A stretch of DNA of 64,000 nt from an uncultured Alphaproteobacteria bacterium (GTDB taxonomy: Bacteria > Pseudomonadota > Alphaproteobacteria > RF32 > CAG-239), in NCBI GenBank assembly GCA_934255405.1, contig CAKQNT010000005.1:38503-102502 (forward strand), given 5' to 3'. The notes beneath the pieces were generated by a model. That model was not told where the DNA came from, made no database searches, and was given only the letters and a program-made list of their open reading frames with translations. Below, in pieces: positions 8,156 through 16,878 of this stretch. Position 1 is the stretch's first letter. Each line of letters opens with the position of its first letter. Made by a program: the position numbers and the translations under genes.

Positions 8156-8341
8156 GATTTTATCCACTTTAAGGCTATTCGCAAAGTATAAGTTTTTTGC
8201 GCCTTAAAGCAAGTGTTATTTGCCCATTTTGTGTGTTTTTTGAAAATAATGCTTGTCAAATAGGATAAAATTGTGCTAACAAGTCAATCACGGGCTGTTG
8301 TGGTCCGATTAATTTGTTTTAATTTATTTGAGGTTTATCAT

Positions 8342-8575
8342 ATGACTGATACAGCAAACCGCGTTAAGAAAATCGTTGCCGAGCATCTTGGCGTTGAAGA
8401 ATCTAAAGTTACAGAGAATGCCAGCTTCATCGACGATTTGGGCGCAGATAGCTTGGATACAGTAGAGTTGGTTATGGCTTTCGAAGAAGAATTCGGTTGT
8501 GAAATTCCTGATGAAGCCGCAGAGAAGATTCTGACTGTTAAAGATGCTATCGATTATCTTTCTAAGAATGCTTAA
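8342..8575 (+). CDS. acpP: Acyl carrier protein
   Basis: 77 residues, acidic, four-helix ACP fold. The phosphopantetheine attachment serine is Ser37 in DDLGADSLDTVELVM. It carries growing acyl chains in type II fatty acid synthesis. GAGG lies 8 nt upstream of the start. A possible promoter (TTGTCA at 8253, 18-bp spacer, TAACAA at 8277) lies upstream. fabF follows after a hairpin, the usual acpP-fabF pairing. Confidence 0.97.
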   Translation: MTDTANRVKKIVAEHLGVEESKVTENASFIDDLGADSLDTVELVMAFEEEFGCEIPDEAAEKILTVKDAIDYLSKNA

Positions 8576-8600
8576 GTCTGTATGACTTTGGAAAAAATTG

Positions 8601-8632
8601 TGAAACTCGCTCATACCTTAAAGCGAGTTTCA
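8601..8632 (+). terminator. Hairpin between acpP and fabF (attenuator or processing stem)
   Basis: Perfect 11-bp stem (tgaaactcgct at 8601-8611, agcgagtttca at 8622-8632) with a 10-nt loop. The T tract after it is weak, so it may partly terminate or stabilise the abundant acpP message rather than fully separate the genes. Confidence 0.6.
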
Positions 8633-8667
8633 TTGTTATCTGCCGAATGGTTTTAAGAGGTGAACTG

Positions 8668-9942
8668 ATGAGAAGAGTTGTTGTTACTGGTTTGGGTGTA
8701 TTGTCTCCGTTGGGACGCGGTGTCGAGCATAACTGGGAAAGTATTTTGGCCGGTAAATCCGGAATCAAAAAGATTACCAACATTGATTTGAAAGATATTC
8801 CGGTTTCGATTGCCGGTCAGGTGCCTTGGGGTGAAGGAGAAGGAGAGTTTAATCCCGATACTGTTTTGCCGCCAAAAGACCAGAAGAAAAATGACAAATT
8901 TATTCTCTACGGTATGGCTGCCGGTACCGATGCCATGCTTGATTCCGGTTGGAACGCAGAAGAAGTGAGCGAAGAGGAAAAATATCGCGCCGGTGTGATG
9001 ATGGGTTCCGGAATCGGCGGATTGCAGACGATTTATGACAATTCTGTTTCTTTTAATGAAAACGGAATGAAGAGAATTTCTCCGTTCTTTATTCCGGCAT
9101 GCTTGATTAATCTTATTTCCGGAAATCTTTCTATTAAATTCGGGCTTAAAGGACCGAATCATGCTTGTGTTACCGCTTGTTCAACCGGTACTCATGCCAT
9201 TGGCGACGCCGCGGCGATGATTGCTAGGGGCGACGCTGATTTGATGTTGGCCGGCGGCGCGGAATCTGCAGTTAATGTATTGGGGTTGTCCGGATTTGCT
9301 CGTATGAAGGCGATTACCTCTGATTTTAATGATAATCCTGAGAAGGCTTCTCGTCCGTGGGATAAGGATCGCAGTGGTTTTGTTATGGGCGAGGGAGCCG
9401 GTGCGTTGGTACTGGAGGAACTTGAGCACGCTAAGGCTCGCGGTGCTAAAATTTATGCCGAGGTTGTCGGTTATGGTATGAGCGGCGATGCCTATCATAT
9501 CACGGCTCCGTCCGGTGATGGCGCGTATCGCGCTATGAAAATGGCGACTGACCACGCCGCCGAGCATGGGGTTAAACTGAGCGATATCGGCTATATTAAT
9601 GCTCATGGAACCTCAACTCCTGCCGGTGATGTCGGCGAGGCCTTGGCGGTTAAACGTTTGTTTGGTGATGAAGGAATCAAACACGTTTCCATGTCTTCTA
9701 CAAAGTCTTCAATCGGACACTTGTTGGGAGCTGCCGGCGCTGTAGAGGCGGTGTATTCAATCTTGGCTTTGAGAGATCAGATTTGTCCTCCGACACTGAA
9801 TCTTGAGAATCCTGAAGAGGAGTTGGCTGATTTTGATTTGGTTCCGCTTAAGGCTAAAAAGCGTGAAATAAATGCGGTTATGTCAAATTCATTCGGATTT
9901 GGCGGCACCAACTCTTCGGTAATCTTTAAACGCTATAAATAA
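8668..9942 (+). CDS. fabF: Beta-ketoacyl-ACP synthase II
   Basis: 424 residues, thiolase fold. The catalytic triad is visible: Cys171 (VTACSTGTHA), His313 (NAHGTSTPAGD) and His351 (SIGHLLGAAGA). It elongates acyl-ACP with malonyl-ACP. The start at 8668 follows AAGAGGTG; an in-frame ATG at 8647 would overlap the ribosome site. C-terminal NSFGFGGTNSS is the family's closing motif. Confidence 0.96.
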   Translation: MRRVVVTGLGVLSPLGRGVEHNWESILAGKSGIKKITNIDLKDIPVSIAGQVPWGEGEGEFNPDTVLPPKDQKKNDKFILYGMAAGTDAMLDSGWNAEEVSEEEKYRAGVMMGSGIGGLQTIYDNSVSFNENGMKRISPFFIPACLINLISGNLSIKFGLKGPNHACVTACSTGTHAIGDAAAMIARGDADLMLAGGAESAVNVLGLSGFARMKAITSDFNDNPEKASRPWDKDRSGFVMGEGAGALVLEELEHAKARGAKIYAEVVGYGMSGDAYHITAPSGDGAYRAMKMATDHAAEHGVKLSDIGYINAHGTSTPAGDVGEALAVKRLFGDEGIKHVSMSSTKSSIGHLLGAAGAVEAVYSILALRDQICPPTLNLENPEEELADFDLVPLKAKKREINAVMSNSFGFGGTNSSVIFKRYK

Positions 9943-9959
9943 AAGCGAGATTTGTTTAG

Positions 9960-10913
9960 ATGAAAAAACTGCTTTTGCCGGTAATTGTGGGGACGCTGGT
10001 TGTTTTGGCTTGGCTGAAACAAGAAATTTATGCCCCCGGAAAAATGCCGGCAGAGGCAGTTGTTTTGGTTAATAAAGGTTCGGGCTCGGCGGTGGTGGCG
10101 CAAAAACTGGCAGATTCCGGAGTTATCAGATATCCGTTGGTGTTTAAGATTGCGGCAAGATTGAAAGGGTTGGATAAAAATCTTAAGGCCGGAGAATATT
10201 TGTTTGCACCAAATATTTCTATGGCAGAAGTTATTTCTCAAATGGCTCGCGGCGATGTGCTTTATCGAAGACTGACATTGCCGGAAGGGCTGACATCAGC
10301 GCAAATGCTTAGTATTATCAGGAATAATGAATTTTTGGGCGGTGAAGTATCGCAAGAGGTGGAAGAAGGTTCATTGTTGCCGGAGACTTATAGTTTTTCA
10401 CGCGGAGATAGTCGAGATAGCATTGTTGCTCAGGCGCAGGCTGCTATGCAAAAAGCTTTGTCTGAAGTGTGGCAAAATCGAGATGAGTATGTTCCGGTGA
10501 AAAACGCTAAAGAGTTGTTGGTTTTGGCTTCGATTGTTGAGAAAGAAACCGGAGTGCCAGAAGAGCGCCCTTTGGTGGCATCGGTATTTGTTAATCGTTT
10601 GCGCAAGGGAATGCGTTTGCAGACAGATCCGACGGTTATTTATGCGCTGACCAATGGACAAGATGATTTGGGGCGGGTGTTGACACGAAAAGATTTGCAA
10701 GTTGACAGCCCTTATAATACTTACAAATATAGCGGTTTGCCGCCAAAGCCGATTTGTAATCCGGGGCGTGCGGCGCTGGAGGCGGTGGCGCATCCGGAAA
10801 TGAGTAATTATTTATATTTTGTAGCCAGCGGCAATGGCGGACATAATTTTGCCGAATCATTGAACGAGCATAACCGCAATGTGAGCAGCTGGAAAAAACA
10901 ACAGCAAAAATAA
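9960..10913 (+). CDS. mltG: Endolytic murein transglycosylase MltG
   Basis: 317 residues: N-terminal membrane anchor (residues 3-20), LysM-like subdomain, then the YceG catalytic domain. The catalytic glutamate is Glu194 in ASIVEKETGVPEERP, followed by VNRLRKGMRLQTDPT and YNTYKYSGLPPKPICNPG. MltG cuts nascent glycan strands in the periplasm and helps set chain length. It follows fabF by 17 bp, so the genes are probably co-transcribed; this fabF-mltG order is common in proteobacteria. Confidence 0.95.
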   Translation: MKKLLLPVIVGTLVVLAWLKQEIYAPGKMPAEAVVLVNKGSGSAVVAQKLADSGVIRYPLVFKIAARLKGLDKNLKAGEYLFAPNISMAEVISQMARGDVLYRRLTLPEGLTSAQMLSIIRNNEFLGGEVSQEVEEGSLLPETYSFSRGDSRDSIVAQAQAAMQKALSEVWQNRDEYVPVKNAKELLVLASIVEKETGVPEERPLVASVFVNRLRKGMRLQTDPTVIYALTNGQDDLGRVLTRKDLQVDSPYNTYKYSGLPPKPICNPGRAALEAVAHPEMSNYLYFVASGNGGHNFAESLNEHNRNVSSWKKQQQK

Positions 10914-10939
10914 ATCAAATTGTTAGAGAATCGGATTGC

Positions 10940-11458
10940 TTAGGCCTGACCGGCGGTTTCCATCAACATAGGATAGAGCGCCTGTTTGGGGTCCATTCCT
11001 TTAGTGAGTACAACCTTAAAAATCGGATACATACGTTCACATTCTTTGATGGCAATATCAATCATTTGAGCAATTTTGTGTTCAAAGAGTTCATCATCAT
11101 AGTCCAAAAACAGCGAGTGCTTGAAAACCGGAGTGTTTTGCTCAGTCCAATATGAGAAATGTCCGACCCAAAGTTCTTCATTAATCAGAGCCAACAGCTC
11201 AAAAATTTTGCTGCGGTCAGCAAGTTTGTTTTCAATATCCATAAGGCACGACAGATGCAGGCAGTTCATGCTGGGTTCCCAGGCAAAAAACAGCAACATA
11301 TTGTTCCACTTGCCCTGCACCTCAATCACGACCTCATTAACATTGCGGCGCTCCAGCTCAAAAGAGCGATTGGCGAAAATATTCTCAACCATATCGATGG
11401 GATTATATGCAGGGGCTAAGTTCTTTGCCGGTTCCATTTCTTTTTGCTCCGATGTCAA
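10940..11458 (-). CDS. YbjN domain-containing protein
   Basis: 172 residues, soluble, no signal peptide. It matches the alphaproteobacterial YbjN-like family: NPIDMVENIF near the N-terminus, then ELLALINEELWVGHFSYW and DIAIKECERMYPIFK. The fold resembles the type III chaperone/YbjN superfamily; a biochemical role is not established. An internal Met at residue 8 could also be the start. Convergent with mltG and divergent from lgt. Confidence 0.75.
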   Translation of the reverse strand: MTSEQKEMEPAKNLAPAYNPIDMVENIFANRSFELERRNVNEVVIEVQGKWNNMLLFFAWEPSMNCLHLSCLMDIENKLADRSKIFELLALINEELWVGHFSYWTEQNTPVFKHSLFLDYDDELFEHKIAQMIDIAIKECERMYPIFKVVLTKGMDPKQALYPMLMETAGQA

Positions 11459-11537
11459 AACTAATTACAAAATCAGCTTGCAATGCCGAGTCGCAAATTT
11501 CAATCCCCGAGTCGCAGTTTTCCACTTAATTCACAAT

Positions 11538-11623
11538 TGTGGATAAATGTTGATTTGCTAAAACGTGAAAAATCAATGTGTTATCTGTGGTCTGTGGATA
11601 AAGATTTTTTTAGGTGTGGATAT
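11538..11623. promoter_or_regulatory. Cluster of DnaA-box-like sites upstream of lgt
   Basis: Two perfect TGTGGATAA (reverse complement of the E. coli consensus TTATCCACA) at 11538-11546 and 11593-11601, and a one-mismatch TGTGGATAT at 11615-11623, all in the same orientation. A weaker TTATCTGTG is at 11581-11589. An AT-rich stretch follows to about 11660. It could be a DnaA-regulated promoter, a DnaA titration site or part of an origin. Confidence 0.5.
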
Positions 11624-11677
11624 ATTAGGGCTAATTAATTATTCTTTAACCGAAATGATAACTGTAAAGGTGCAAAA

Positions 11678-12469
11678 ATGGTGGGATTGAGTTTTCCGGA
11701 TATTTCTCCGATTATGTTTAGCATAGGTCCGTTGGCAATTCGCTGGTATTCTATGGCTTATTTGGTAGGAATTGTGGCCGGATGGCTGCTGGTTAATCGA
11801 AATGTGCGGATAAACAAGCTTGGTTTGGAAAAAACGCAAATAGAAGATTTGATGTTTTATATAACGCTGGGAATTATTTTGGGCGGTCGCTTGGGGTATG
11901 CGATTTTTTACGGCGGGGCGGAGATGTGGCTGAAGCCGTGGCGCTTGTTGGAGATCTGGAAAGGCGGGATGTCTTTTCATGGCGGGGTAGTCGGAGTGAT
12001 TGCTGCGGTTTGGTTGTTTTCTCGCAAGATAAAATATTCTTTTTTAGCGCTGACTGATTTGGTGGTTTTGTATGCGCCGATAGGAATTTTTTTAGGGCGC
12101 TTGGCTAATTTTGTTAATGATGAGTTATGGGGGCGGGTGACAACCGTGCCATGGGCGGTACGTTTTCCGGCCGGAGGATATTTGCCGCGGCATCCTTCAC
12201 AGTTGTATGAAGGGCTGTTGGAAGGCGTATTGATGTTTGTCGTCTTAAATTTATTGTGGCAGTTGCCGAAGATACGCCGGATTCATGGTGAGGTTTCTGC
12301 TTTATTTATAATTTTGTACGGATGTTTCCGAATAATCTTGGAGCAGTTCAGAGAGCCGGACGTGCAGTTAGGGTTCTTCTTTGGCGGGGTTACCATGGGA
12401 CAGATGTTGTCGATTCCGCTGATGGTCGGCGGTTTGGCGGTATTGGTGTGGTGCTTTCGCAAAGATTAG
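11678..12469 (+). CDS. lgt: Prolipoprotein diacylglyceryl transferase
   Basis: 263 residues with about seven membrane helices. Contains the Lgt signature GRLANFVNDELWGRVT (around residue 143), plus GGRLGYAIFY and the SFHGGVVG segment. Lgt attaches diacylglycerol from phosphatidylglycerol to the lipobox cysteine of prolipoproteins in the inner membrane, and would act on Pal and the 40401-42383 lipoprotein here. Its 3' end overlaps the convergent GGDEF gene by 4 bp. Confidence 0.95.
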   Translation: MVGLSFPDISPIMFSIGPLAIRWYSMAYLVGIVAGWLLVNRNVRINKLGLEKTQIEDLMFYITLGIILGGRLGYAIFYGGAEMWLKPWRLLEIWKGGMSFHGGVVGVIAAVWLFSRKIKYSFLALTDLVVLYAPIGIFLGRLANFVNDELWGRVTTVPWAVRFPAGGYLPRHPSQLYEGLLEGVLMFVVLNLLWQLPKIRRIHGEVSALFIILYGCFRIILEQFREPDVQLGFFFGGVTMGQMLSIPLMVGGLAVLVWCFRKD

Positions 12470-13632
12470 GCTTTTGAGGTTACATTGTGGCTGAACGCGC
12501 GAATTTTTCGCATAGCCTTATCGGCTCGAGCTAAAACTTCAAATGAGTTGGCATCGCTGCGTTTTTTTTCTGATACTCCGGCAGAGACAGTCAGTTTAAT
12601 CGGTTTGTGGCGTGTGCTGAACTCAAATTGGGCAGAGGCAATGGCGCGGCGGATAATCTCTAAGCGCTCAAAGCTTTCGTTCTTGTCCAGATTTTTGTAG
12701 AGGATAACAAATTTATCGTCATCATAACGATATATGTTTTCGTCTTTTTCCAGATTTATAATTTGTCTGGCAATCAGCTTGGTGAGGATGTTTTGGATGC
12801 GGCGACCGAAGTTTATGCCCAGTTTATCATAGTCATCAATACTGATAACGCCAACGCAGTATTTGAATGGCAAATTTTTGGAGTGAATGATATAGTAATT
12901 GCGGCTGTCCAATCCGGTGAGGGTGTCTTTGTAGGTTTCGTTATAGATAATTTGCGCCAGTGCGGATAATGAGATTAATACCGCGCAAAAGCAAAAGATA
13001 CTGAGACCGGAGGCGGAATCCGAATAATAAAAAGCCAGACAAACTGATAATGAGGTAAAAAAGTAATTATAGTCGGCAATTGAGCCGCTGATTGCGGAAT
13101 TATATAAGGTTGTCAGCAACAGAATAATAAATATCATTAGGCTTACAAGATTCAAGGTGTTCGGAGAGTAGATCGAGATGCCGAGAGCAACTTGGTGGCG
13201 GGCCAGTAATTCAGCTAATGAAAATTGAGCAAAGATTCCCAGCAGAATCCAGATATTGATTTTATTGAAAAATCTTTTTGCCGGCAAAAAATATAATATC
13301 AGGAGGTTGAGCGGCAGTAAGGTGGCAAGGCTTATATAGGCGGCGGATTGCGCATATTCGGCGCCAAATAGGTGTTTTAAGAAGTTAATCAGCACATAGG
13401 CTAAAGCAATAAGCAAAAAAATAAACACCGGTTTGCCGCGGTTGCAATATAGCAAGGTTAGAAATCCGATAAAGCTCAACAAATAGAATCCGGTATGAAA
13501 AACGGAAGTTGCGGTGTTGGAGAAAGTTCCTTGCAAGCAAAAACTCAGCAGCGCGCAGGCAAACAAAAATGCTGGTAATAGCATATTGCCAATCAGAGGG
13601 ATAATTTTTTCGATTTGGGCCAGTTTTTTCAT
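12466..13632 (-). CDS. Membrane protein with degenerate GGDEF domain
   Basis: 388 residues. Residues about 10-230 hold seven or eight hydrophobic helices; residues 236-388 form a diguanylate-cyclase-like domain beginning DTLTGLDSRNYY. The signature GGDEF is replaced by D304-D305-D306-K307-F308 inside YRYDDDKFVILYK, so the two glycines and the catalytic Glu are lost. Active synthesis of c-di-GMP is therefore unlikely; such domains can act as GTP/c-di-GMP sensors or protein-interaction modules. The following VSAGVSE and ADKAMRKIR motifs are retained, so the fold is probably intact. Single gene between lgt and queA. Confidence 0.8.
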   Translation of the reverse strand: MKKLAQIEKIIPLIGNMLLPAFLFACALLSFCLQGTFSNTATSVFHTGFYLLSFIGFLTLLYCNRGKPVFIFLLIALAYVLINFLKHLFGAEYAQSAAYISLATLLPLNLLILYFLPAKRFFNKINIWILLGIFAQFSLAELLARHQVALGISIYSPNTLNLVSLMIFIILLLTTLYNSAISGSIADYNYFFTSLSVCLAFYYSDSASGLSIFCFCAVLISLSALAQIIYNETYKDTLTGLDSRNYYIIHSKNLPFKYCVGVISIDDYDKLGINFGRRIQNILTKLIARQIINLEKDENIYRYDDDKFVILYKNLDKNESFERLEIIRRAIASAQFEFSTRHKPIKLTVSAGVSEKKRSDANSFEVLARADKAMRKIRAFSHNVTSKA

Positions 13633-13670
13633 CGCAACTCCTAAAGTGCGACTATTATAATCGAAAAAAG

Positions 13671-14756
13671 TTAAATTTTATTTACGCACTTGAGGATAGA
13701 ACTGTCGCCGTATGAATAAAAACGGTATCCGTTTTTGATGGCATGGGCATAGGCTTGTTGCATACGTTCTGTTCCGGCTACGGCGCAAACCAGCATAAAT
13801 AATGTTGATTTGGGTAAATGAAAATTGGTGATGAGCATATCAATCATTTTAAATCTATAGCCGGGGGTGATAAATATGGAGGTTTCATCAGCAAAAGGGT
13901 GAAGAATTCCGCTATCATCGGCGGCGCTTTCCAATAACCGCAAAGATGTTGTGCCAACAGCAATAATTCGGTGTCCTTCTTTTTTGGCCTGATTGATAAT
14001 ATCTGCGGCCTGAGGCGTGATTATGCCATATTCTGCGTGCATTTTGTGGTCTTCGGTGTTATCGGTCTTGACCGGCAGAAAAGTCCCAGCGCCAACGTGT
14101 AAGGTCAAAAAAACTTCTTTTACGCCTTTGTTGCGGAGCTTTTGCAAAACATCATCTGTGAAGTGCAGACCGGCAGTCGGGGCGGCAACGGCTCCTTCGT
14201 GTTTGGCGTATACAGTTTGGTAATTTTCGCGATCGTTAAATTTGTACCATATGGAATCCGCCGAAGGACGGTTGCGTTTGATATAGGGAGGAAGCGGCAT
14301 AAATCCGTAGGTTTCTAACCGATGCGCCAGTTCATCAGGAGAACAGTTGAATGATATCATAACGCCGTCTTCGCCTTGTTTTTCGATAACCGTGGCGGAA
14401 AAATCAGATGCTTCAGGAGAAATTTTGTCAGTGTAAAATTTTATGGTATCTTGGGCTTTGAGCCGTTTGGAGTTTTTGATAAAAGCCATCCAGCGAACAC
14501 CATCTATCGGGTGATAGAGCGTAAGCTCCACCAATGCCTCTCCGCGGGCACCATAAAGGCGAGCCGGTATCACTTTGGTATCGTTAAATACCAAAACATC
14601 GCCGTCTTGCAATAAATCCGGCAAGTCGTAAAAATGGCGATCATTAATCTCGTTTTCTATGGATAAGTCCAAAAGGCGAGAAGTATCGCGAGGGTGAACG
14701 GGCTGGTTGGCAATAAGCTCTTTGGGGAGCTCAAAATCAAAAATTTCTACTTTCAT
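13671..14756 (-). CDS. queA: S-adenosylmethionine:tRNA ribosyltransferase-isomerase
   Basis: 361 residues, a complete QueA. N-terminal FDFELPKELIANQPVHPRDTSRL, central AAPTAGLHFT and C-terminal FITPGYRFKMIDMLITNFHLPKSTLFML motifs. QueA transfers the ribosyl part of SAM to 7-aminomethyl-7-deazaguanine in tRNA, giving epoxyqueuosine. No other queuosine gene is adjacent. Confidence 0.96.
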   Translation of the reverse strand: MKVEIFDFELPKELIANQPVHPRDTSRLLDLSIENEINDRHFYDLPDLLQDGDVLVFNDTKVIPARLYGARGEALVELTLYHPIDGVRWMAFIKNSKRLKAQDTIKFYTDKISPEASDFSATVIEKQGEDGVMISFNCSPDELAHRLETYGFMPLPPYIKRNRPSADSIWYKFNDRENYQTVYAKHEGAVAAPTAGLHFTDDVLQKLRNKGVKEVFLTLHVGAGTFLPVKTDNTEDHKMHAEYGIITPQAADIINQAKKEGHRIIAVGTTSLRLLESAADDSGILHPFADETSIFITPGYRFKMIDMLITNFHLPKSTLFMLVCAVAGTERMQQAYAHAIKNGYRFYSYGDSSILKCVNKI

Positions 14757-14916
14757 ATCGGTTTCCTTCTGCGGATGTTATATTATATTGATAATTGATT
14801 AGCAACCTTAAAATGCTAAATTATTGTATCTGTGTAATTTTGCTTGCTTTTACATCAAAAGTTGTTATTATGTAACCAAGCAATCAAACATAGGTAGATA
14901 GTGAAGGGTATACGCT

Positions 14917-15795
14917 ATGTTAGGAAAACGCGGATTATCAGAATTGCGTGCTGCTGCGTATTTATACGCAATAGAGCAGTGTGACGGCAAGCGAGAAGCC
15001 GCCAGAAAGATGAGAGTGTCTGTTGATACTCTCAATAAATATATTGAATTTTTGGAAGAAGATTGCGGAACCGAGTTGCTTTGTACAACCGGTAGTGATT
15101 TACAGCTGACTGCTCGGGGCAAAAAGATCACTTCTTATATGTCTACAATAGAACGAGTTTTGCAACATATGTATGAGGTGGTGTCAGAACGCGATAAACT
15201 CAATGGAGATATTCGTTTGCTCTGGAATCTTAGTATTCGGTCCAGTATTATCTCTTCTGAGTTGTGGAATTTTTTAAAATGCCATAGTAATTGTACGATT
15301 TATTCAACCTCTGTCAATGCCGGAGCGGATATAAACAAATTTGATTGCAATATTGCTTTGGTGCAACAAGTTCCGCAAAAAGGAGATTGGGAGGTGGTGT
15401 ATTCGAAGAAAATCCGTTTTGGATTTTTTGCCACCAGCCACTATCTCAAAAAACATGGTTATCCGCTAAATGCACAAGATATGCTCAAAAATCATTATAT
15501 GATATTTAAGAAAGGCACTGAGATTTGGCTGGAAAACGGAAAAGAAATTGTCGCTAATGCCCAACATAAAGTCTATGTTTCAGATACGTCTTTTATGATT
15601 AAAGAAAGTGTGGAAAACGATGTCGGAATCGGCTTGTTGCCACTGTCTTTTGTGCGCTACGGTTTGGTTTGTTTGGATAATATTCCATGCGACACAAAAA
15701 CCAACGCATATATCTTAGTAAGAAAGAGTCAGGTCAATGATAAACAAATTAATTTGTTTTGCGAATACTTAAAAGAAATTATAAAAACGGCCTGA
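14917..15795 (+). CDS. LysR-type transcriptional regulator, paralog A
   Basis: 292 residues. N-terminal winged helix-turn-helix (residues about 8-65) with KREAARKMRVSVDTLNKYIEFLE, followed by a PBP2-like effector domain with 'FFATSHYLKKHGYPL' and 'ENDVGIGLLPLSFV' (LysR proteins usually have 'G.GiallP'). Effector and target unknown. A second LysR gene follows after 16 bp in the same direction; the two share YLxxHGYP and GxGxLPLxF segments, suggesting tandem duplication. Upstream queA is divergent. Confidence 0.8.
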   Translation: MLGKRGLSELRAAAYLYAIEQCDGKREAARKMRVSVDTLNKYIEFLEEDCGTELLCTTGSDLQLTARGKKITSYMSTIERVLQHMYEVVSERDKLNGDIRLLWNLSIRSSIISSELWNFLKCHSNCTIYSTSVNAGADINKFDCNIALVQQVPQKGDWEVVYSKKIRFGFFATSHYLKKHGYPLNAQDMLKNHYMIFKKGTEIWLENGKEIVANAQHKVYVSDTSFMIKESVENDVGIGLLPLSFVRYGLVCLDNIPCDTKTNAYILVRKSQVNDKQINLFCEYLKEIIKTA

Positions 15796-15811
15796 TGAAA
15801 GGGGCAGAGCT

Positions 15812-16693
15812 ATGTTGAATGCGGAAGATTTACACAATTTGGAGGCTCTTGTCGGATTGACGGCAATCTCGCGCTGCAACGGAAAGCGAAGAGCGGCTGA
15901 AGAAGAGGAAATGTCGGTTGAAACGCTTAATAAACAGATCCGTGAATTGGAAAAGAATCTGGGCTTGAAGTTGGTGGATACTAAAGGCAAAAATTGTGTA
16001 TTAACATCATCTGGCAAACTGGTGGTAAATAATATGCTGGAGGCTGCAGATGTTTGGAAACAGTTTAGGCTGGAAAAGGAAAATCGCCACCTTATTTCAG
16101 GTCAGGTTAAGGTTGGTGTGGATATTAGCGTGGCGCCGTCGCTGGTGCCAGAAACAATAGCAGAGTTCTTTGAGCATTATCCGGCTCTGGGTTTGGAAAT
16201 GATATCTTTGTTAGATGTGGAAAAAGACAGTGTAGATTGCGATATCTGTATTACCAGAGAGCCAATATGCAAAAATAATGATTTTGTGGTTATCTTTAAG
16301 CGAAAATTGCAATGCGGATATTTTGCTTCTTCGCAATATTTGGCAAACCACGGGTATCCGGTTGATTTGGCTGATATGGCGGCAAATCATCGTTTGGTGG
16401 TGCGCCGCAACGCACAAGTTTATGACGATGATTTTCAGCAGGTGCTGAAAGAGTCAACTAATGTAAATATGGTGTCTTCAAATAGTTCGGCGATTGTAGA
16501 TTTGGTACGTAGTGGTGCAGGTATAGGTATCTTGCCGCTAAAATTCAAAGATGAAGGATTGGTGCGTCTTGATAATCTGGTTTGCAATACTCCGGCGATG
16601 TTTTATCTGATGTCTAGAATTAGGATAAAAGATGTTCCTCGGGTGCGTTTAGTGCTGGACTATTATAAGGAAATGTTGGCTGAAATTAAGTAA
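15812..16693 (+). CDS. LysR-type transcriptional regulator, paralog B
   Basis: 293 residues. HTH segment with KRRAAEEEEMSVETLNKQIRELEKNLGLKL, linker helix, then an effector-binding domain containing SSQYLANHGYPVDLADMAA and SGAGIGILPLKF. Very similar in layout to the gene just upstream, with AAGGGG before the start and probably the same transcript. Both lack an adjacent divergent target operon, the usual clue to LysR function, so the regulon is unknown. Confidence 0.8.
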   Translation: MLNAEDLHNLEALVGLTAISRCNGKRRAAEEEEMSVETLNKQIRELEKNLGLKLVDTKGKNCVLTSSGKLVVNNMLEAADVWKQFRLEKENRHLISGQVKVGVDISVAPSLVPETIAEFFEHYPALGLEMISLLDVEKDSVDCDICITREPICKNNDFVVIFKRKLQCGYFASSQYLANHGYPVDLADMAANHRLVVRRNAQVYDDDFQQVLKESTNVNMVSSNSSAIVDLVRSGAGIGILPLKFKDEGLVRLDNLVCNTPAMFYLMSRIRIKDVPRVRLVLDYYKEMLAEIK

Positions 16694-16735
16694 AATGGCT
16701 AGTAGTCTCAGACAACCGCGCCTAAATTCATGTCT

Positions 16736-16758
16736 TAAAAAAGCACCTTGAAAGGTGC
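16736..16758 (-). terminator. Intrinsic terminator, minus strand
   Basis: The stem agcacctt/aaggtgct (16741-16758) is flanked on the plus strand by AAAAAA, so minus-strand transcripts end in a T run. It lies downstream of the tRNA-Leu transcript and of the duplicated tRNA end, and converges on the LysR genes. Confidence 0.7.
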
Positions 16759-16770
16759 TACCTTAATAAA

Positions 16771-16786
16771 TGGTGCGCCTGGCCGG
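16771..16786 (-). repeat. Duplicate of the tRNA-Leu 3' end (att-like scar)
   Basis: tggtgcgcctggccgg here is identical to 16879-16894, the 3' end (T-arm side, acceptor stem and CCA) of the tRNA-Leu gene, in direct orientation 108 bp away. Duplicated tRNA 3' ends are typical remnants of integration by a tRNA-targeting element. No integrase is nearby. Confidence 0.6.
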
Positions 16787-16846
16787 CTTAGCTTCGCTGC
16801 ACTGCGCTCATCAGCATAAATGCTGACCGCGCAATCATACCAACAA

Positions 16847-16878
16847 AAAAAGCCACCACGAGGGTAGCTTTTTTTTAT
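16847..16878. terminator. Intrinsic terminator next to tRNA-Leu
   Basis: A-run, stem agccacc/ggtagct (one mismatch on the plus strand, a G-U pair on the minus strand), then a run of eight Ts. It directly abuts the CCA end of the minus-strand tRNA gene and is its likely terminator. Confidence 0.75.
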
